DNA of 64,000 nt from Canna indica (Eukaryota > Streptophyta > Magnoliopsida > Zingiberales > Cannaceae). The stretch is from contig CP136891.1 in NCBI GenBank assembly GCA_034359265.1, forward strand, positions 10,988,501 to 11,052,500. The letters are read 5' to 3'. This document shows, piece by piece, positions 44,128 to 57,157 of this stretch. How positions within the stretch are numbered: position 1 is the first letter of the stretch; the number at the start of each line of letters is the position of its first letter. The position numbers were made by a program, and so were the translations under genes. The notes beneath the pieces were generated by a model, which searched no databases, was not told the origin of the DNA, and was given only the letters and a program-made list of their open reading frames with translations.

Positions 44128-45090
44128 ATGTCCTCGCCGAGGTAAGCGATTAATCCAACCTATCAAATTTTTAACTCTTAATTGTACTGCTAATTTTGCT
44201 GTCCCTTTCTTTTTCTGTGATGGTCTTAACAAAGACAAGAACCCTAACCCTTCTGATTTGTGTCTTTCGTTGTGCGTGCTCAGGGAGAGGATTGAAGAGG
44301 TTGGAAAGAAGATCAAAAGAGAAGCAGATGCAATCGGTGATCGAACTGGCCGGCGACTAGGCCCGGTCGTCGGAACCCTAAACACCGTCACCCCCTGCGC
44401 GGCCTGCAAGCTCCTGCGCCGCCGGTGCGCGCAAGACTGCCCTTTCTCCCCTTATTTCTCCCCTCACGAGCCCCAAAAGTTCGCCTCGGTGCACAAAGTC
44501 TTCGGTGCAAGCAACGTCTCCAAGATGCTAATGGTAATGATGATTAATTCGCAGCCCAAACCAACATGTGAAGAATCTAATCTCGTGCTTTTTTATACTG
44601 CATCAAAAATCAAATAATCTTTCTTATACATATCGCCAAGAATCATGTTCCATTAATTTGCTCGGCCAATCATATGTAGGAGGTTCCGGAGCCGCAAAGA
44701 GCAGACGCAGCGAACAGCCTCGTCTACGAGGCGAATCTGAGACTGAGAGATCCGATATACGGGTGCATGGGGGCGATCTCGGCGCTGCAGCAGCAAGTTC
44801 AAGCTCTGGAGGCGGAGCTCCAAGCAGTGAGGACGGAGATCTTGAGGCACAAGTACAGGCAACAAGCAGCAGCCGGTCGTGGTAGTCTCATCCCCGCAAC
44901 ATCGCATGCCGCTTTGCTCGCTCCCTCGCCGGAGGTCTCCGTGGCCGCGCCGCCGCCGCTGTCAATGCCGCCGCTGCCCCCGGTCCTTGATGCTGCCTCC
45001 TCTTCCATTTACACTTCTCTCAATCCTTCGAGCACGGCCGCAAGCTATAGCTCGATTTCGACGAACCATAATGCTTCATACTTTGGTTGA
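44128..45090 (+). CDS. Class I LOB-domain transcription factor (LBD13/LBD15-like)
   Basis: Exons 44128-44141, 44284-44533, 44680-45090; 675 nt, 224 residues. The tiny first exon (MSSPR) gives the MS-R-ER start of the family; an ATG at 44120 is out of frame with it. Seen: the C-X2-C-X6-C-X3-C block CAACKLLRRRCAQDC, the GAS block FASVHKVFGASNVSKML, and a leucine-zipper-like coiled coil LQQQVQALEAELQAVRTEIL. A Pro/Ser/Ala-rich tail ends NASYFG. These factors bind DNA in the nucleus and act in organ boundary, root or vascular development. Closest remembered relatives are Arabidopsis LBD13 and LBD15 (EEVGKKIKREADA-type N-terminus). The leader has a CT-rich tract; just after the stop is a (GAT)n microsatellite at about 45116-45159. 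Confidence 0.92.
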
Positions 45091-45115
45091 AACTAATTAA
45101 GTTTTGTGGATTATG

Positions 45116-45117
45116 AC

Positions 45118-45159
<42 letters not shown>
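45116..45159. repeat. (GAT)n microsatellite in the LBD 3' region
   Basis: An uninterrupted run of about 14 GAT units some 25 bp after the LBD stop codon, hence within the probable 3' UTR. Confidence 0.9.
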
Positions 45160-45160
<1 letters not shown>

Positions 45161-45504
45161 GGCAGCAAGGATTTTTTTCCTCAGGGATGATTTTTTTTGT
45201 TTGCAGTCGCATATATATTTAAGGGTTGAAGATGATGATCGACTTTATAGATGGGCTAATGGGTTCAATTTTTATCCTTTGTGTCTTGTATTAACCAATT
45301 AATTTCTAAGTATCTTTTAAAGGTTATTTAGTTTGTTGTATAATCTATCGAGCTTGGGTAAATCAAAAGATCTGACCATCCATCACAAACTTTAGAATAT
45401 TGAATGCGAAAATGATAATTTTCACATAAAATATATACATTATTGTCTAACTCATGCATGGGCCAAAAAATGTGAGCATTTTAGAAAAAACCAGCCCTCT
45501 TGAT

Positions 45505-45990
45505 TATGGGTATGCATGGGTACCGAATAGATCCGAAACAAATTGAAGCCTACCCGATCGTATAGATTTTGAATAAATCCGAATTAAATTCGGATAGGAT
45601 TCGGGACAAAAATTAAGAAACTGGTTAAAACCGGTTTCGGATCCAGATCCGGATCCAACACATTGGGTACCCAAAATCAAAAGCGAAATTGGTACTCGAA
45701 ACCTGTTCATTTACAGGTTTCATGATACAGGTTCCAACAAGGTATTTGAAATCTATTCTAGAACATGTTGGAATATGTTCTGAAAACTATTTTGGAACAT
45801 ATTCCAGAATCTGTTGGAACATGCATGTTCCGAAACGTGTTGAAACATGTATCTTGAAACCTGTTGTTGGAACCTGTAAATGAACAAGTTCCGGCCAATA
45901 GGGTACTCAAAACCAGAATCGATCATATACATGATAGGGTTCGAGTATCATAAAAAATACAAGATATCCGAACCCGCTCACCCTACTCGG
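45505..45990. mobile_element. hAT-like non-autonomous repeat, copy 2 (reversed)
   Basis: Reads as the reverse of the 15008-15672 repeat: it begins GGGTATGCATGGGTACCG and ends GAACCCGCTCACCCTA. Between lies a run of GTTGGAACATGT-type imperfect repeats (45720-45890). No target duplication was identified. Confidence 0.5.
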
Positions 45991-48339
45991 GATGCATAGT
46001 CTTATTTAATTTTATATATATATAAAGAGATTTTTCTTCTTCTTTTAAATGGTTGAAAATAATTTGAGGGTAGATAGATCAAAGTACTAGTGTGTTATTA
46101 TTAATTCATTTTTTTCTGGGTAATTAATGGCTTTGGACTCTAAAGATGATAATAATAATGCATTGAATAATCTTCATCTCACTGAACAGGTAGCCTTCTC
46201 TCACATGTTTGTCTGTACCTTCAACTTCCCCTCTCTGAAATCTCAGGGAGACAAAGCATGCTTGATACAAGTCTTCCCTGTGTGATGAGAATTTGCTCAT
46301 GTGCTAGCTAGGCTTCTTTGTCTTACATTTTTCATATTCTTGGGAATCTGCACAACTACCATGACTTCATAAGCAGTGTACTCAATATTTTTTTTCTTGG
46401 CATGTAATGCATGTTCCAAATTTAGCTCAATTCACATCGGTACTTAATATATGTCAATATTGTGGGTAGAAAACACTGTTGCAACTTATTGTCTTTGAAG
46501 TAAGGATTTTGGTTCATATGCTGGTTTTTATTATATATTTTCCTTCCACTTACCATTGTGAGAAAGAAGAGGAATACTTCTCATGCTTGATTTCATTCAT
46601 TTGTTGATTTAGAATTAGTCTCGAATCTTATCTAAGTTAATTTTTCTCTAAGTTCAAACGATCGACAATTCAACAAAACTTGATCGAAAGAGATGATAAT
46701 CATGCATGCCAAAGATCGATAATTTAGATTTATTCATTTAATTAATTTGGATTGATTGAATCCATTAGACCCCCTCATTTTTTGATTTAGAAATAGTTGG
46801 CCCAATGGATTCTATTTCTTATATTCTTTTAAAAATAGATTGGCTAAATACATACATGATGCATATATATGTAGATGTTTGTAATTGTGAAGGGTGAGCT
46901 GTGGTTGGTCAATGATATATATATTTGCCAGCTAATTGTATTGCCAAAACCAGGGGGGTGTTTCCTTGGCGTGCAGACTTGAGCTGAGAGTGGTGGTGGG
47001 GAAGGTAAGAGTTAATTAAAGAAACACTTGAAGCACATTTTTAATATTCTTGGGAAACTGTGTGACTTCACAAACCCCTAACTTTCCTATCCATTTTTTT
47101 AGTCTTCTCCTACTTCTTCACTACCTTCACAAGGGGGAGGGGGTGCTCTTGATGTGATGTGATGGGATTTGGTCCACCGTCATGGTTGCTTCAATTCTTG
47201 GCATCAATACTTGTCTTCACTCTCAATTCAAAAAACACAATTAATTAATCCTCAAAACCCTAAAACCAAACTGTATCAGCCAACACTTTGTGCAGCAAAG
47301 TTTGAAATGTATATATATAGTCTTGGAGCTAGAAAAATGATTTAAGTTGTCTATGATTTATAGGTTGTTTAGACTTCATGATCTATCTTAATTAATTAGT
47401 ACTGTGCATATATTGAAGGATTTCTTTGTAGCAAGTAAGATCTAATTTGACACCATGAAATCTCAGTAGTACTCTATTTTTCAAACGTTGATGTTAGATA
47501 TGACATCCTTTATAGTGTCTTGGTAGACTAGATTCTCTCTTACTTGACTTCCATGTGAGTTTTTAATGAAGATATAGTCTACAAGAATTTCTTCTAAGCA
47601 TGCACTAGGGAAGTTGACATTGGAGCAAGGAAAATGACAGCTTAAAACATACTGTTAACTTTGAATTCTGCCCTACTTTGAGCTTGTTACAGGGTTAATC
47701 ACTTCGCATAAACTGTTAAATATATATGTTCTCAACTTCTCCTTTTTGTTCAAAACTTGTAATTGTTAACAATTATTACCAATTAACTTTATATTTTACA
47801 TGTAAGAGAAATTTGAGTGCTTATGTGTGATAATGCCAACAAATTCTTATTATAGAACTATTGGATGGACCCGACTTTGTGCGGTTGGACTACCGATCGG
47901 ATCTAAATTAAGTGCTTATGAGATACTCATTTAAGTGATTTATATTTGGTATTGATCATCTTGATATATAGCTAGTTGTTCATGATCGTCTAATTTTGAG
48001 ATATATACTTGTTTGATTATCTAGTGGCATGACACTTGAATCATCCATTCTAGCTATATAGTTCGACAATAGAGTGTTGCATGTATATCTATGTTTCAAG
48101 TAGTCAAAATTTTGAGTCATAAGCCTCATTTGGTTGACATGAGGTTGGCAGAATTTTTTATGAATTAACTTTTCATAATATGTTTGATTGATATGAGTAT
48201 ATATTTTTCACGAAAAACTTTCAAATTATAAGTAATATATTTTTCATTTGTAAATTACTAAATTAACATTATATAATTGATATAATGTCTTAATTATATA
48301 TATAAAAATTGAGATGAGTGACAATGTGATGCGTCACAA
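45991..48339. other. Intergenic, no feature seen
   Basis: AT-rich sequence between the LBD gene and the CACTA element. I see no open gene structure, element ends or RNA in it. Confidence 0.4.
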
Positions 48340-48357
48340 CACTACTAGAAACTTGAT

Positions 48358-48640
48358 CTTCAGCAACGGCTATCAGCAACGGCCGCTCAAGTCGTTGCTA
48401 TTTGCAACGGCATTCTTACGGTCTCTCGAGCCGTTGCAGATATCTGTATCTGCAACGGCGTTCTAACGGAAAACCGAGCCGTTGCTGATTATTTTAATTA
48501 TCAGCAATGGTTTTCTGACGAAAAGGCGAGCCGTTGCTGATTTTTTAATTATCAGCAACGGCTTGCTAACGGATAAGTGAGCCGTTGCTGATGATAACTT
48601 ATCAGCAACGACTTTCTAACGGGCGAGTGAGCTGTTGCTG
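48358..48640. repeat. CACTA left sub-terminal repeats
   Basis: About ten copies of CAGCAACGGC or its inverse GCCGTTGCTG, arranged as short hairpins (AACGGC...GCCGTT). The partner array is at about 52030-52412. These are typical CACTA transposase recognition repeats. Confidence 0.85.
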
Positions 48641-49087
48641 ATAAATTTATATAGGGCACCAATCGCGCGCCCGACCCTTCTTCCTCCCGCTGCTGCCGCC
48701 GCTGCTCTCGCCTCTCGCCGCCGCTGCCGCTGCTGCCGACGCCGACGCCTCTCGCTGCCGCTACCGCTGCTGCCGTCTTGTTCAGGTATGTTGATCGGCC
48801 GGCCGGCTCTTCACTAGGTTTCGGCCGGCGAGAATCAATCCGATCGAAACCCTATTTCTAGGGTTTCGGCCAGCGACGGTCGGCCTATGGCCGCCGCCGG
48901 ACCTTCTACAGTGGCCGGACAGTGTGTCCGGCCACTGTACGCCGGCGCCGGAGGGTGGACTCCGGCGCCGGAATTTATAATTATATATATATTTTTTATA
49001 TTGTTATATAATTGTTAATTAATTGTTTTATAATTGTTAATTAATTATTTAATTTGTTAGATTAATTATTAGGGTTTAGATTAATTT

Positions 49088-49449
49088 CGGACGCGCGCCG
49101 AAATCGTCCACTTCGGACGCGCGCCGGAATCGTCCAATTCGGACTCACGCCGGAATCGTCCACTTCGGACGCGCGTCGGAATCATCCAATTCGGACGCGC
49201 GCCGGTTTGTCCACTTCGGACGCACGCCGGAATCGTCCACTTCGGACGCGCGCCGGAATCGTCCAATTCAGACTCGCGCCGGAATCGTCCACTTCGGACG
49301 CGCGCCGGAATCGTCCACTTCGGACGCGCGCCAGTTTGTCCACTTCGGACGTGCGCCGAAATCGTCCAATTCGGACTCGCGCCGGAATCGTCCACTTCGG
49401 ACGCGCGCCGGAATCGTCCACTTTGGACGCGCGCCGAAATCGTCCAATA
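49088..49449. repeat. 26-bp minisatellite, 14 units, inside the CACTA element
   Basis: Units follow CGGACGCGCGCCGGAATCGT, then CCACTT or CCAATT. Fourteen units fill 362 bp; two of them (units 5 and 10) are 25 bp with GTTTG in place of GAATCG, giving a five-unit higher-order pattern. The array is open in several frames on both strands, which explains spurious ORFs such as those repeating RPKWTIPARVRSGRFR-like words. Confidence 0.92.
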
Positions 49450-49505
49450 TGGACTCGAACTGTCTCGAAACATTTAGAAAATAATCATCCATCCGACGAG
49501 TTGAT

Positions 49506-50117
49506 ATGTTTCACACGGTTGAATATTCATTTGCAAAGAAGACGATGAATGCTGGGGTCTGCGTGAAAGGGACAACCTATGTTGAAAGTGATATGGATTT
49601 TTATGGACTGGTGGAAGAAGTGATAGAGTTGCACTACTTCGGCTTGAAATCAGTGATCCTATTTAGATGTCATTGGTTCGATACAACAAAAAGGGGCATG
49701 AAAGTTCATCCAAAATACAAACTTGTTGAGGTTAATTACAAATCGAAATTGGCAGCAAATAAGCCTTTTATATTGGCATCACAAGCCGAACAAGTATATT
49801 ACGCGAAGTATTCGGCTCGAAATAAAGATAGAGCAGATTGGCGTGTAGTCTGTAAGACAAAAGGTAGAGGAAAAATTGATCCGATAGTAGGAGAAAATGA
49901 TCCTCCTGGTTTCTATCAAGAAGATGATCTTCCTGCTGTGGATCGTATTATTCCAATACTCGAGGATGCAGACACAACGTCAATTCAATTAGAAGTTGAA
50001 TATGCTGATGATGACGATCATGAAATTGAGGAAGCTGGAGATGAAGAAGATGAAGAAGAGGAAGAAGAGGAAGAAGAAGAAGAATTCGAAGACTATTATT
50101 CAGATGATGAAGAATAA
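49506..50117 (+). CDS. CACTA TNP2-derived C-terminal protein (DUF4216)
   Basis: 203 codons, open from ATG to TAA. VKGTTYVESDMDFYGLVEEV, IELHYFGLKSVILFRCHWFD, LVEVNYKSK and FILASQAEQVYYAKY match the DUF4216 domain that normally follows the TNP2 transposase core. The last 45 residues are almost all Asp/Glu. The start is arbitrary, because the N-terminal catalytic part has been deleted and a minisatellite lies upstream. It may be a leftover exon rather than a working gene. Confidence 0.8.
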   Translation: MFHTVEYSFAKKTMNAGVCVKGTTYVESDMDFYGLVEEVIELHYFGLKSVILFRCHWFDTTKRGMKVHPKYKLVEVNYKSKLAANKPFILASQAEQVYYAKYSARNKDRADWRVVCKTKGRGKIDPIVGENDPPGFYQEDDLPAVDRIIPILEDADTTSIQLEVEYADDDDHEIEEAGDEEDEEEEEEEEEEEFEDYYSDDEE

Positions 50118-50192
50118 TTGTAAAGTATATATTTTATTAAATATATCTCTACTATTTATATAATAATCTGATTATATGTCTGTTCGTCAGAT

Positions 50193-51728
50193 ATGTCTGG
50201 TCGTGGTTATCGACGCAGGAGAGTTTCGGAGTCTCCGATCGGTGAGACTCCAGCACTTACTCATGCTGCTGATCCTCCTGTTGCTGATCCTCATGAGGAT
50301 GATACTGCCGAGGCTAGTACATCCAGACGTAGGCGGCCACGCGGGCCGAACAGGTGGCAGCCTCCACCAGCCACAGAGTCACGTAGATTGATTAGCGTGA
50401 TTGGGGAGCGGTAATATATCATGAATTATGAATCATTACAAATTCATTATATCAATAATATAATATTAAAATTTATTTTTGTTGTGCAAGTTCGAGCAAG
50501 AAGAAGTGCCGAGGAGCATTTCTTCTACTATTCGACGATACATGCACGGGGCATGACCTACGTGGTCTCACGTGCCTAGCGAGCACGTCGACATGTTATG
50601 GCGCGAGTTTGAGGCACGTATTATTATTATTTTTACATGCATGATGATATATTAATATTGGTACTGATATTATTATTTTGCAGGCTCGCTATACATGGGC
50701 CGAGGACCAGAGGCCCTTCATTTACGCTGCCTGGGAGGCTATTTCTCGGGCAAGGTACAACGGGCAGCTGGGGCAGGCTCGGTCCCAAGCGATGGCCCGA
50801 GCTGGGACCACTAACATCGCGGAGACTCGGGGATACGGCCCCGGTTGGATTACTCCGAATATATGGGACCAGCTCGTGGGGATATGGTCGACGGATCGAT
50901 GGCAGGAGGTTTCTCGGAATGCGGCTAGAAATCGCATGTCGGGGGGAGCAGCGCGTCACACCGACGACTCTGTTGCATTTGCAGTGCACGCAAACCGTAT
51001 GGTAAGTATATCTTTTAATTATATATTTTATTTGTTATTATGTGTACTAATTAATGTATTTATTTTGTAAATGTAGACGATGGTGTCGGATGACGGGACT
51101 GTCCAGCGACCCTCCCCGATGGCGGTGTTTGAGCGGACTCACCGTCGAGCACATGGGACGGGGGAGTACATCCACAACCGCGCTGCATACATTATGGTAA
51201 TTATATATTTGTTTAAATTATTCATTATATATTTATAATTTAAGTTTTATGATAAATATTAAACAAAAAATCAAACTCGAGTAGGAGACCTACAGCCAGA
51301 CGGTGGTGCAGCGCGGGGGTACCCCCGAGGACTTTGACGCAGCATCGTGGGTCGAGGCCGCAGGTGGCTGGGACCATGGCCGCATATATGGCTTCACAGA
51401 TAGTGGTCATGCGTGAGCCGTACTAGGGCCACTTGGGGCACCGACCCCTCCGGTCGCTGGTGAGCGGCCGTCCACCTCCAGATCCAGTTATGATCATAGT
51501 AATAGGATAAGGACACTAGAGGAGACGGTCGCGCGTCAGACTGAGATGATGGAGCGCCAGAGTCAGATGATGACGAATATAGAAGCTATGTTACGCAACT
51601 TGTCAGGTCATCCTGAAGCAGGCATCTCTTCGGCATCATCTAATCTATCGTCCTCGAGTCAGTCCACGCCGGTGTACACTCAAGCGCTCCAGACCCCGCC
51701 ATATGATCCAGACCATCCTCCATCGTGA
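50193..51728 (+). pseudogene. En/Spm second gene, plant transposase family (Transposase_24-like), broken
   Basis: Pieces read MSGRGYRRRRVSESPIGETP (50193), FEQEEVPRSISSTIRRYMHG (50491), ARYTWAEDQRPFIYAAWEAI, WQEVSRNAARNRMSGGAARH, MAVFERTHRRAHGTGEYIHN and a coiled-coil end TLEETVARQTEMMERQSQMM (to 51728). This order fits the Ptta/En/Spm plant transposase family. Two in-frame TGA codons interrupt it (near 50557 and 51416), and the frame between the first two pieces does not join at the obvious GT-AG sites. Non-functional as it stands. Confidence 0.7.
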
Positions 51729-52029
51729 TCGTGAGATTTTTTGTTTGGATATTGAACTTGTTTAACTTATTTTGTTTGGATATTGATACTTCAATTTTGC
51801 ATTTGAATTGTTTTTATACTATCGTGGATAATTATCAATATAAATATAATTGTTTTGATATATATCTTGGTGTGTTTGTGATGTGTGAATGAATGTGTGT
51901 ATGAGGTGTTTGTGATGTGTGAATGAATGTGTGTATGAGGGTATGAGTGTGTGAGTTATGTATCAGATAATGTATCAATGTATCAATGAAAATTTGAAAT
52001 TTTTGAAATTTTCTGTTTGCAGGTATGCG

Positions 52030-52412
52030 TCATCAGCAGCGGCTTTCCCATGGGCGTCCGTGGGAAAGCCGTTGCTACAAGTGTATCGAAAGCCGTTGCT
52101 GATGACCTACAACAACGGCTTAGCGACGGAGTTTTACTAACGGTGTTGCTACGGACTCAGCGGCCGTTGCTATTAATGTTATCAGCAACGACTCTGGGTC
52201 TGTGGCAAAACCGTTGCTGATAATATTTTTAGCGACGGCCCGAGCGGCCGTTGCTGATAATGTTTTGAGCGATGGCCCGAGCGACCGTCGCTGATCCGTT
52301 GCTAAGTTATCAGCAACGTGACTTTCTGTCACGGCGCTATTGCAACGGCGCGGTCGTTGCTGATGCTCTTCAGCAATGGCTCAGCAACGGCATCAGCCGT
52401 TGCTGATGCCCA
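52030..52412. repeat. CACTA right sub-terminal repeats
   Basis: Many copies of the AACGGC/GCCGTTGCTGAT motif in both orientations, mirroring the left end. Single-base variants (AGCGACGG, AGCAATGG) indicate moderate age. Confidence 0.85.
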
Positions 52413-52429
52413 TTTTTCTAGTAGTGCAA

Positions 52430-54400
52430 GGGACAATCAAAGTGGAAAAAAAATGAGGACAAAAATATCTTCTTAATTATTTCAAATATACTTATCTATA
52501 ATTTACCTAATCCCCCTAGGAACAACTAAAGGAGGATAAAAGATTGTATTAAGCAAACAATAAAAGACTTCAACATGTCCCAATCATCATGGTCTATCAT
52601 TTATCCATCAATAAAAGAAATATAGAGAAACTATATATGACACACTTAATGAGGTAATAGGAAAATAAAATAAATTGGGAAAAGACTCTAATTATATTAG
52701 AACCATTGCTAATCAATTAAAATTACAAGGACTTTCTTGAAAATTTTGGTAATATTAAACTATATATACACAATAAGTGGGCCGGCCATTGTCGGCTTTC
52801 TTAGCATTTTTTTTTTCTAGTCTCGCTTGTTTAAAAATGAAGCAAGTGTTTCATCAACCAATTTTTAATGAGTTGGGCATCACATGGATTCCAGATGTCT
52901 GGATATTATAAATCATGTTTCCATTGCAGAAGCATTTATTTGAGGCTTTGACCAGTTTAGGATCTTAATGATGCTGACAAAGTAATGAAATCAAGGACTT
53001 AACCTCTGAGACCTTTCAGACTACCATACTGTAGTTGGGTTTTTCCTTGATGGATTCGAAGTCAGAAGATTGTCTGAGACTTTCAATCAGAGTATTAAAT
53101 GACTCTTGTAAGACATCATGTTGACTTCCCACACAAAAGTTAAGTAGCTGTCTAAGTTTATATTTCATTTTCACTTGGAACCTAAGATCTATGCAATTAG
53201 ATCTTGTAAGGCCCAAATTTTATATTCCAAGCACTTGACATGAGCTTTTTAGTGCTTATCATCAGGCCATTGGACTCATATATGAATTTGGATCAAAATA
53301 TTGGGCCAACCAGAGTGTGGGCCCAGCCAATTTAACTGAAAAATATAACAATTTTAAGAAGGAAAAAAGGTCTCGGTTAACCTGGATTAGTCCTCCAACT
53401 AGGGGTGTTCATTCGGTTTAAATCGAATCAAACCTATATAAATCGAACCATCCGGATTTTTTTTGGGATAAAAATCTAAACCGAAACCGAAATGAATATG
53501 AGATGAACTGAACCGACTATTTACGGTTCGATTCAGTTTTGTAACTGAACAAACTGAATAAGCGAATTAGGATGTTTTAGTCTGTTTAAACGGAGAAAAA
53601 AAACCCTAATTTGGTTTTTGTCAAACCTAAATCCCTAATCGGCTAGTACAAATAAAAAGTAATTTTAATATATATATATATATATATATTGGTTTTCGGT
53701 TCAGTTCGATTCCCAAAATTTGAGAACCGAAGCCGAATTAATTATTCCTTATTCGGTTTCGGTTCGGTTTTGAATCAAACCTACGAGGGGCCAAACCAAA
53801 CCAGACTGACAAGTTCCGTTCGATTTTTCGGTTCAATTCGGTGTGATCTGAACGGTGGACACTCCTACCTCCAGCTTTCGACCCATTTTACGAGTTCTTG
53901 GATGAATTTAATAGACCAATTTTCACCAAACCTATTCCTCATTCTGTGATCTGTAGCCAGTATATCTGGGCCTTAATTTGACATAAACAGGCAAACTACA
54001 GCGAGCTTGTCTGGAGCAAACAATAATATCCCTCCATTAAATTCTTAACTTAGCAACCTCATCTCCAAGTCCTCGGAACAGGGTCTCTCAGCCAAGGACT
54101 AAAATACATGCTAATCGTTGAGAAAAGCATTATTATTATTTTTATAACAAAGATAGAAAATTCCTAATAAATGATCGTATCATTTTACATATATGCTATA
54201 AGATTTTGGACTAAAATATTAATCTCTCGAGTAATTTTCTTAAGTCCAAACCATGAAACCAGAATACACCAATTTACTACTCCAACTTTAAGAACTTTCA
54301 AGTAAACACACAAACTTGGACTTCAAACCTGAAGCCTTGGAACAACAACATTGACTCATACTCTGGGATTTTTGTCCCAACAATTATTGTAAGATTAAGT
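52430..54400. other. Intergenic with one hAT-type MITE
   Basis: Apart from the 53400-53867 element and a (TA)n run inside it near 53667-53688, no gene, RNA or element could be recognised. Confidence 0.4.
53400..53867. mobile_element. hAT-type MITE with 8-bp target duplication
   Basis: Ends TAGGGGTGTTCATTCGG and GGTGGACACTCCTA, with flanks CCTCCAAC (53392-53399) and CCTCCAGC (53868-53875), an 8-bp repeat with one mismatch. The interior has GGTTCGGTTTCGG-type words in both orientations and no coding capacity. Confidence 0.8.
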
Positions 54401-54420
54401 TGGTGCAGCATCAACAACAC

Positions 54421-56314
<1,894 letters not shown>

Positions 56315-56359
56315 AATGCTTCAACTAGGCTTGAGGTAAGCATGGCAAAGAGTATGACC

Positions 56360-56367
56360 TATATATA
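56360..56367 (-). promoter_or_regulatory. TATA box of the peroxidase gene
   Basis: CTATATATAG on the minus strand, 46-53 bp before the ATG at 56314. This is close to the coding start, implying a very short leader. Confidence 0.5.
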
Positions 56368-56739
56368 GTGATGGAGGTGGTGCCCATCATGATCAGGTGG
56401 CACTTTCATTGCAGGAGCTGATTACCTACTACATTGGATGTTTATGCATGGGGTTGAAAGTAGAAAGACTTATACTTGGCAAGTTGGCAGGAGGAGTCAT
56501 CTGAGATAGAAAGGAAGATAAATCAAATATCTTCATGAAAAAGAAAATATTATTGCTTCCTAAATGATGTTTATAATTTAGTAGATATATATTGAATTAT
56601 AACAAGCTAGGCATAATAAGATCTGCTGTGGGGTTATATGTTGAACAGTTACTTACTGGAGAAGGTTACTTGAAAAATATTTTTCATGAAAATAAGTTAA
56701 GAAGTCATGAAGATTGGAACATCTATAATTAATTTGTTG

Positions 56740-57157
56740 ATGATATATGGTTGATCAAATTGTCAAACAGGTGGCCCCAATTATTCATGGTATTATTATC
56801 TTAACAGGAACATGGTAATAGGGCATAAACTTTTATGGACCTAATTAACCTTTGACCTAAGAAAAGTAATATTTACATGATGTTATGTTTGTCACACACA
56901 CACGAAGAAGCATTCTAAGTTTTTGAGTGGCAAATTTGTCAAACAAGCTATATCCAATCACGCATTAAATTTTGGTCAATAGTTTGGATTGCATTTTAAC
57001 GGGTCTTATCTCTGAAATGCTAACTGGACTTGTATTACTTGAGCTTGGTGAATGTAGTTGAAGGAAAGAGGAGATGAGATCGTTAGTAGGACTCAGCCTA
57101 ATTAGAAGTATCTCCTACCAAGTCTCTGACATTTCTTTTCCATTAAAAACTTAATTC
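56740..57157. repeat. Duplicated intergenic segment, left half
   Basis: Shares words with 62310-62730 in the same orientation: TTGATCAAATTGTCAAA, ATTATCTTAACA, GTCAAACA-GCT-ATCCAATCA, AAATGCTA-CT, TTACTTGAG-TTGGTG. Its continuation resumes after the 57158-58905 insertion at about 58906-59300. Confidence 0.6.

Larger units (their letters stand above)
48340..52426. mobile_element. CACTA (En/Spm) element, internally deleted and decayed
   Basis: 4087 bp with ends CACTACTAGAAA and TTTCTAGTAGTG and an exact 3-bp target duplication CAA (48337-48339, 52427-52429), diagnostic of CACTA elements. Both flanks carry dense ATCAGCAACGGC / GCCGTTGCTGAT sub-terminal repeats, the expected transposase binding sites. 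Inside: a TATA-like promoter (AATTTATATAGGGCACC, about 48640), a GC-rich leader, a 26-bp minisatellite, a TNP2-derived C-terminal ORF and a broken second transposase-type gene. The catalytic TNP2 core is missing, so it cannot move by itself. Confidence 0.92.

Noticed and set aside
44653..45100. ORFs overlapping LBD exon 3 in other frames
   Set aside because: GC-rich shadow frames of the LOB-domain gene, without motifs.
49081..49548. Overlapping ORFs of up to 130 codons on both strands
   Set aside because: They are translations of the 26-bp minisatellite in the CACTA element, periodic and present in several frames.
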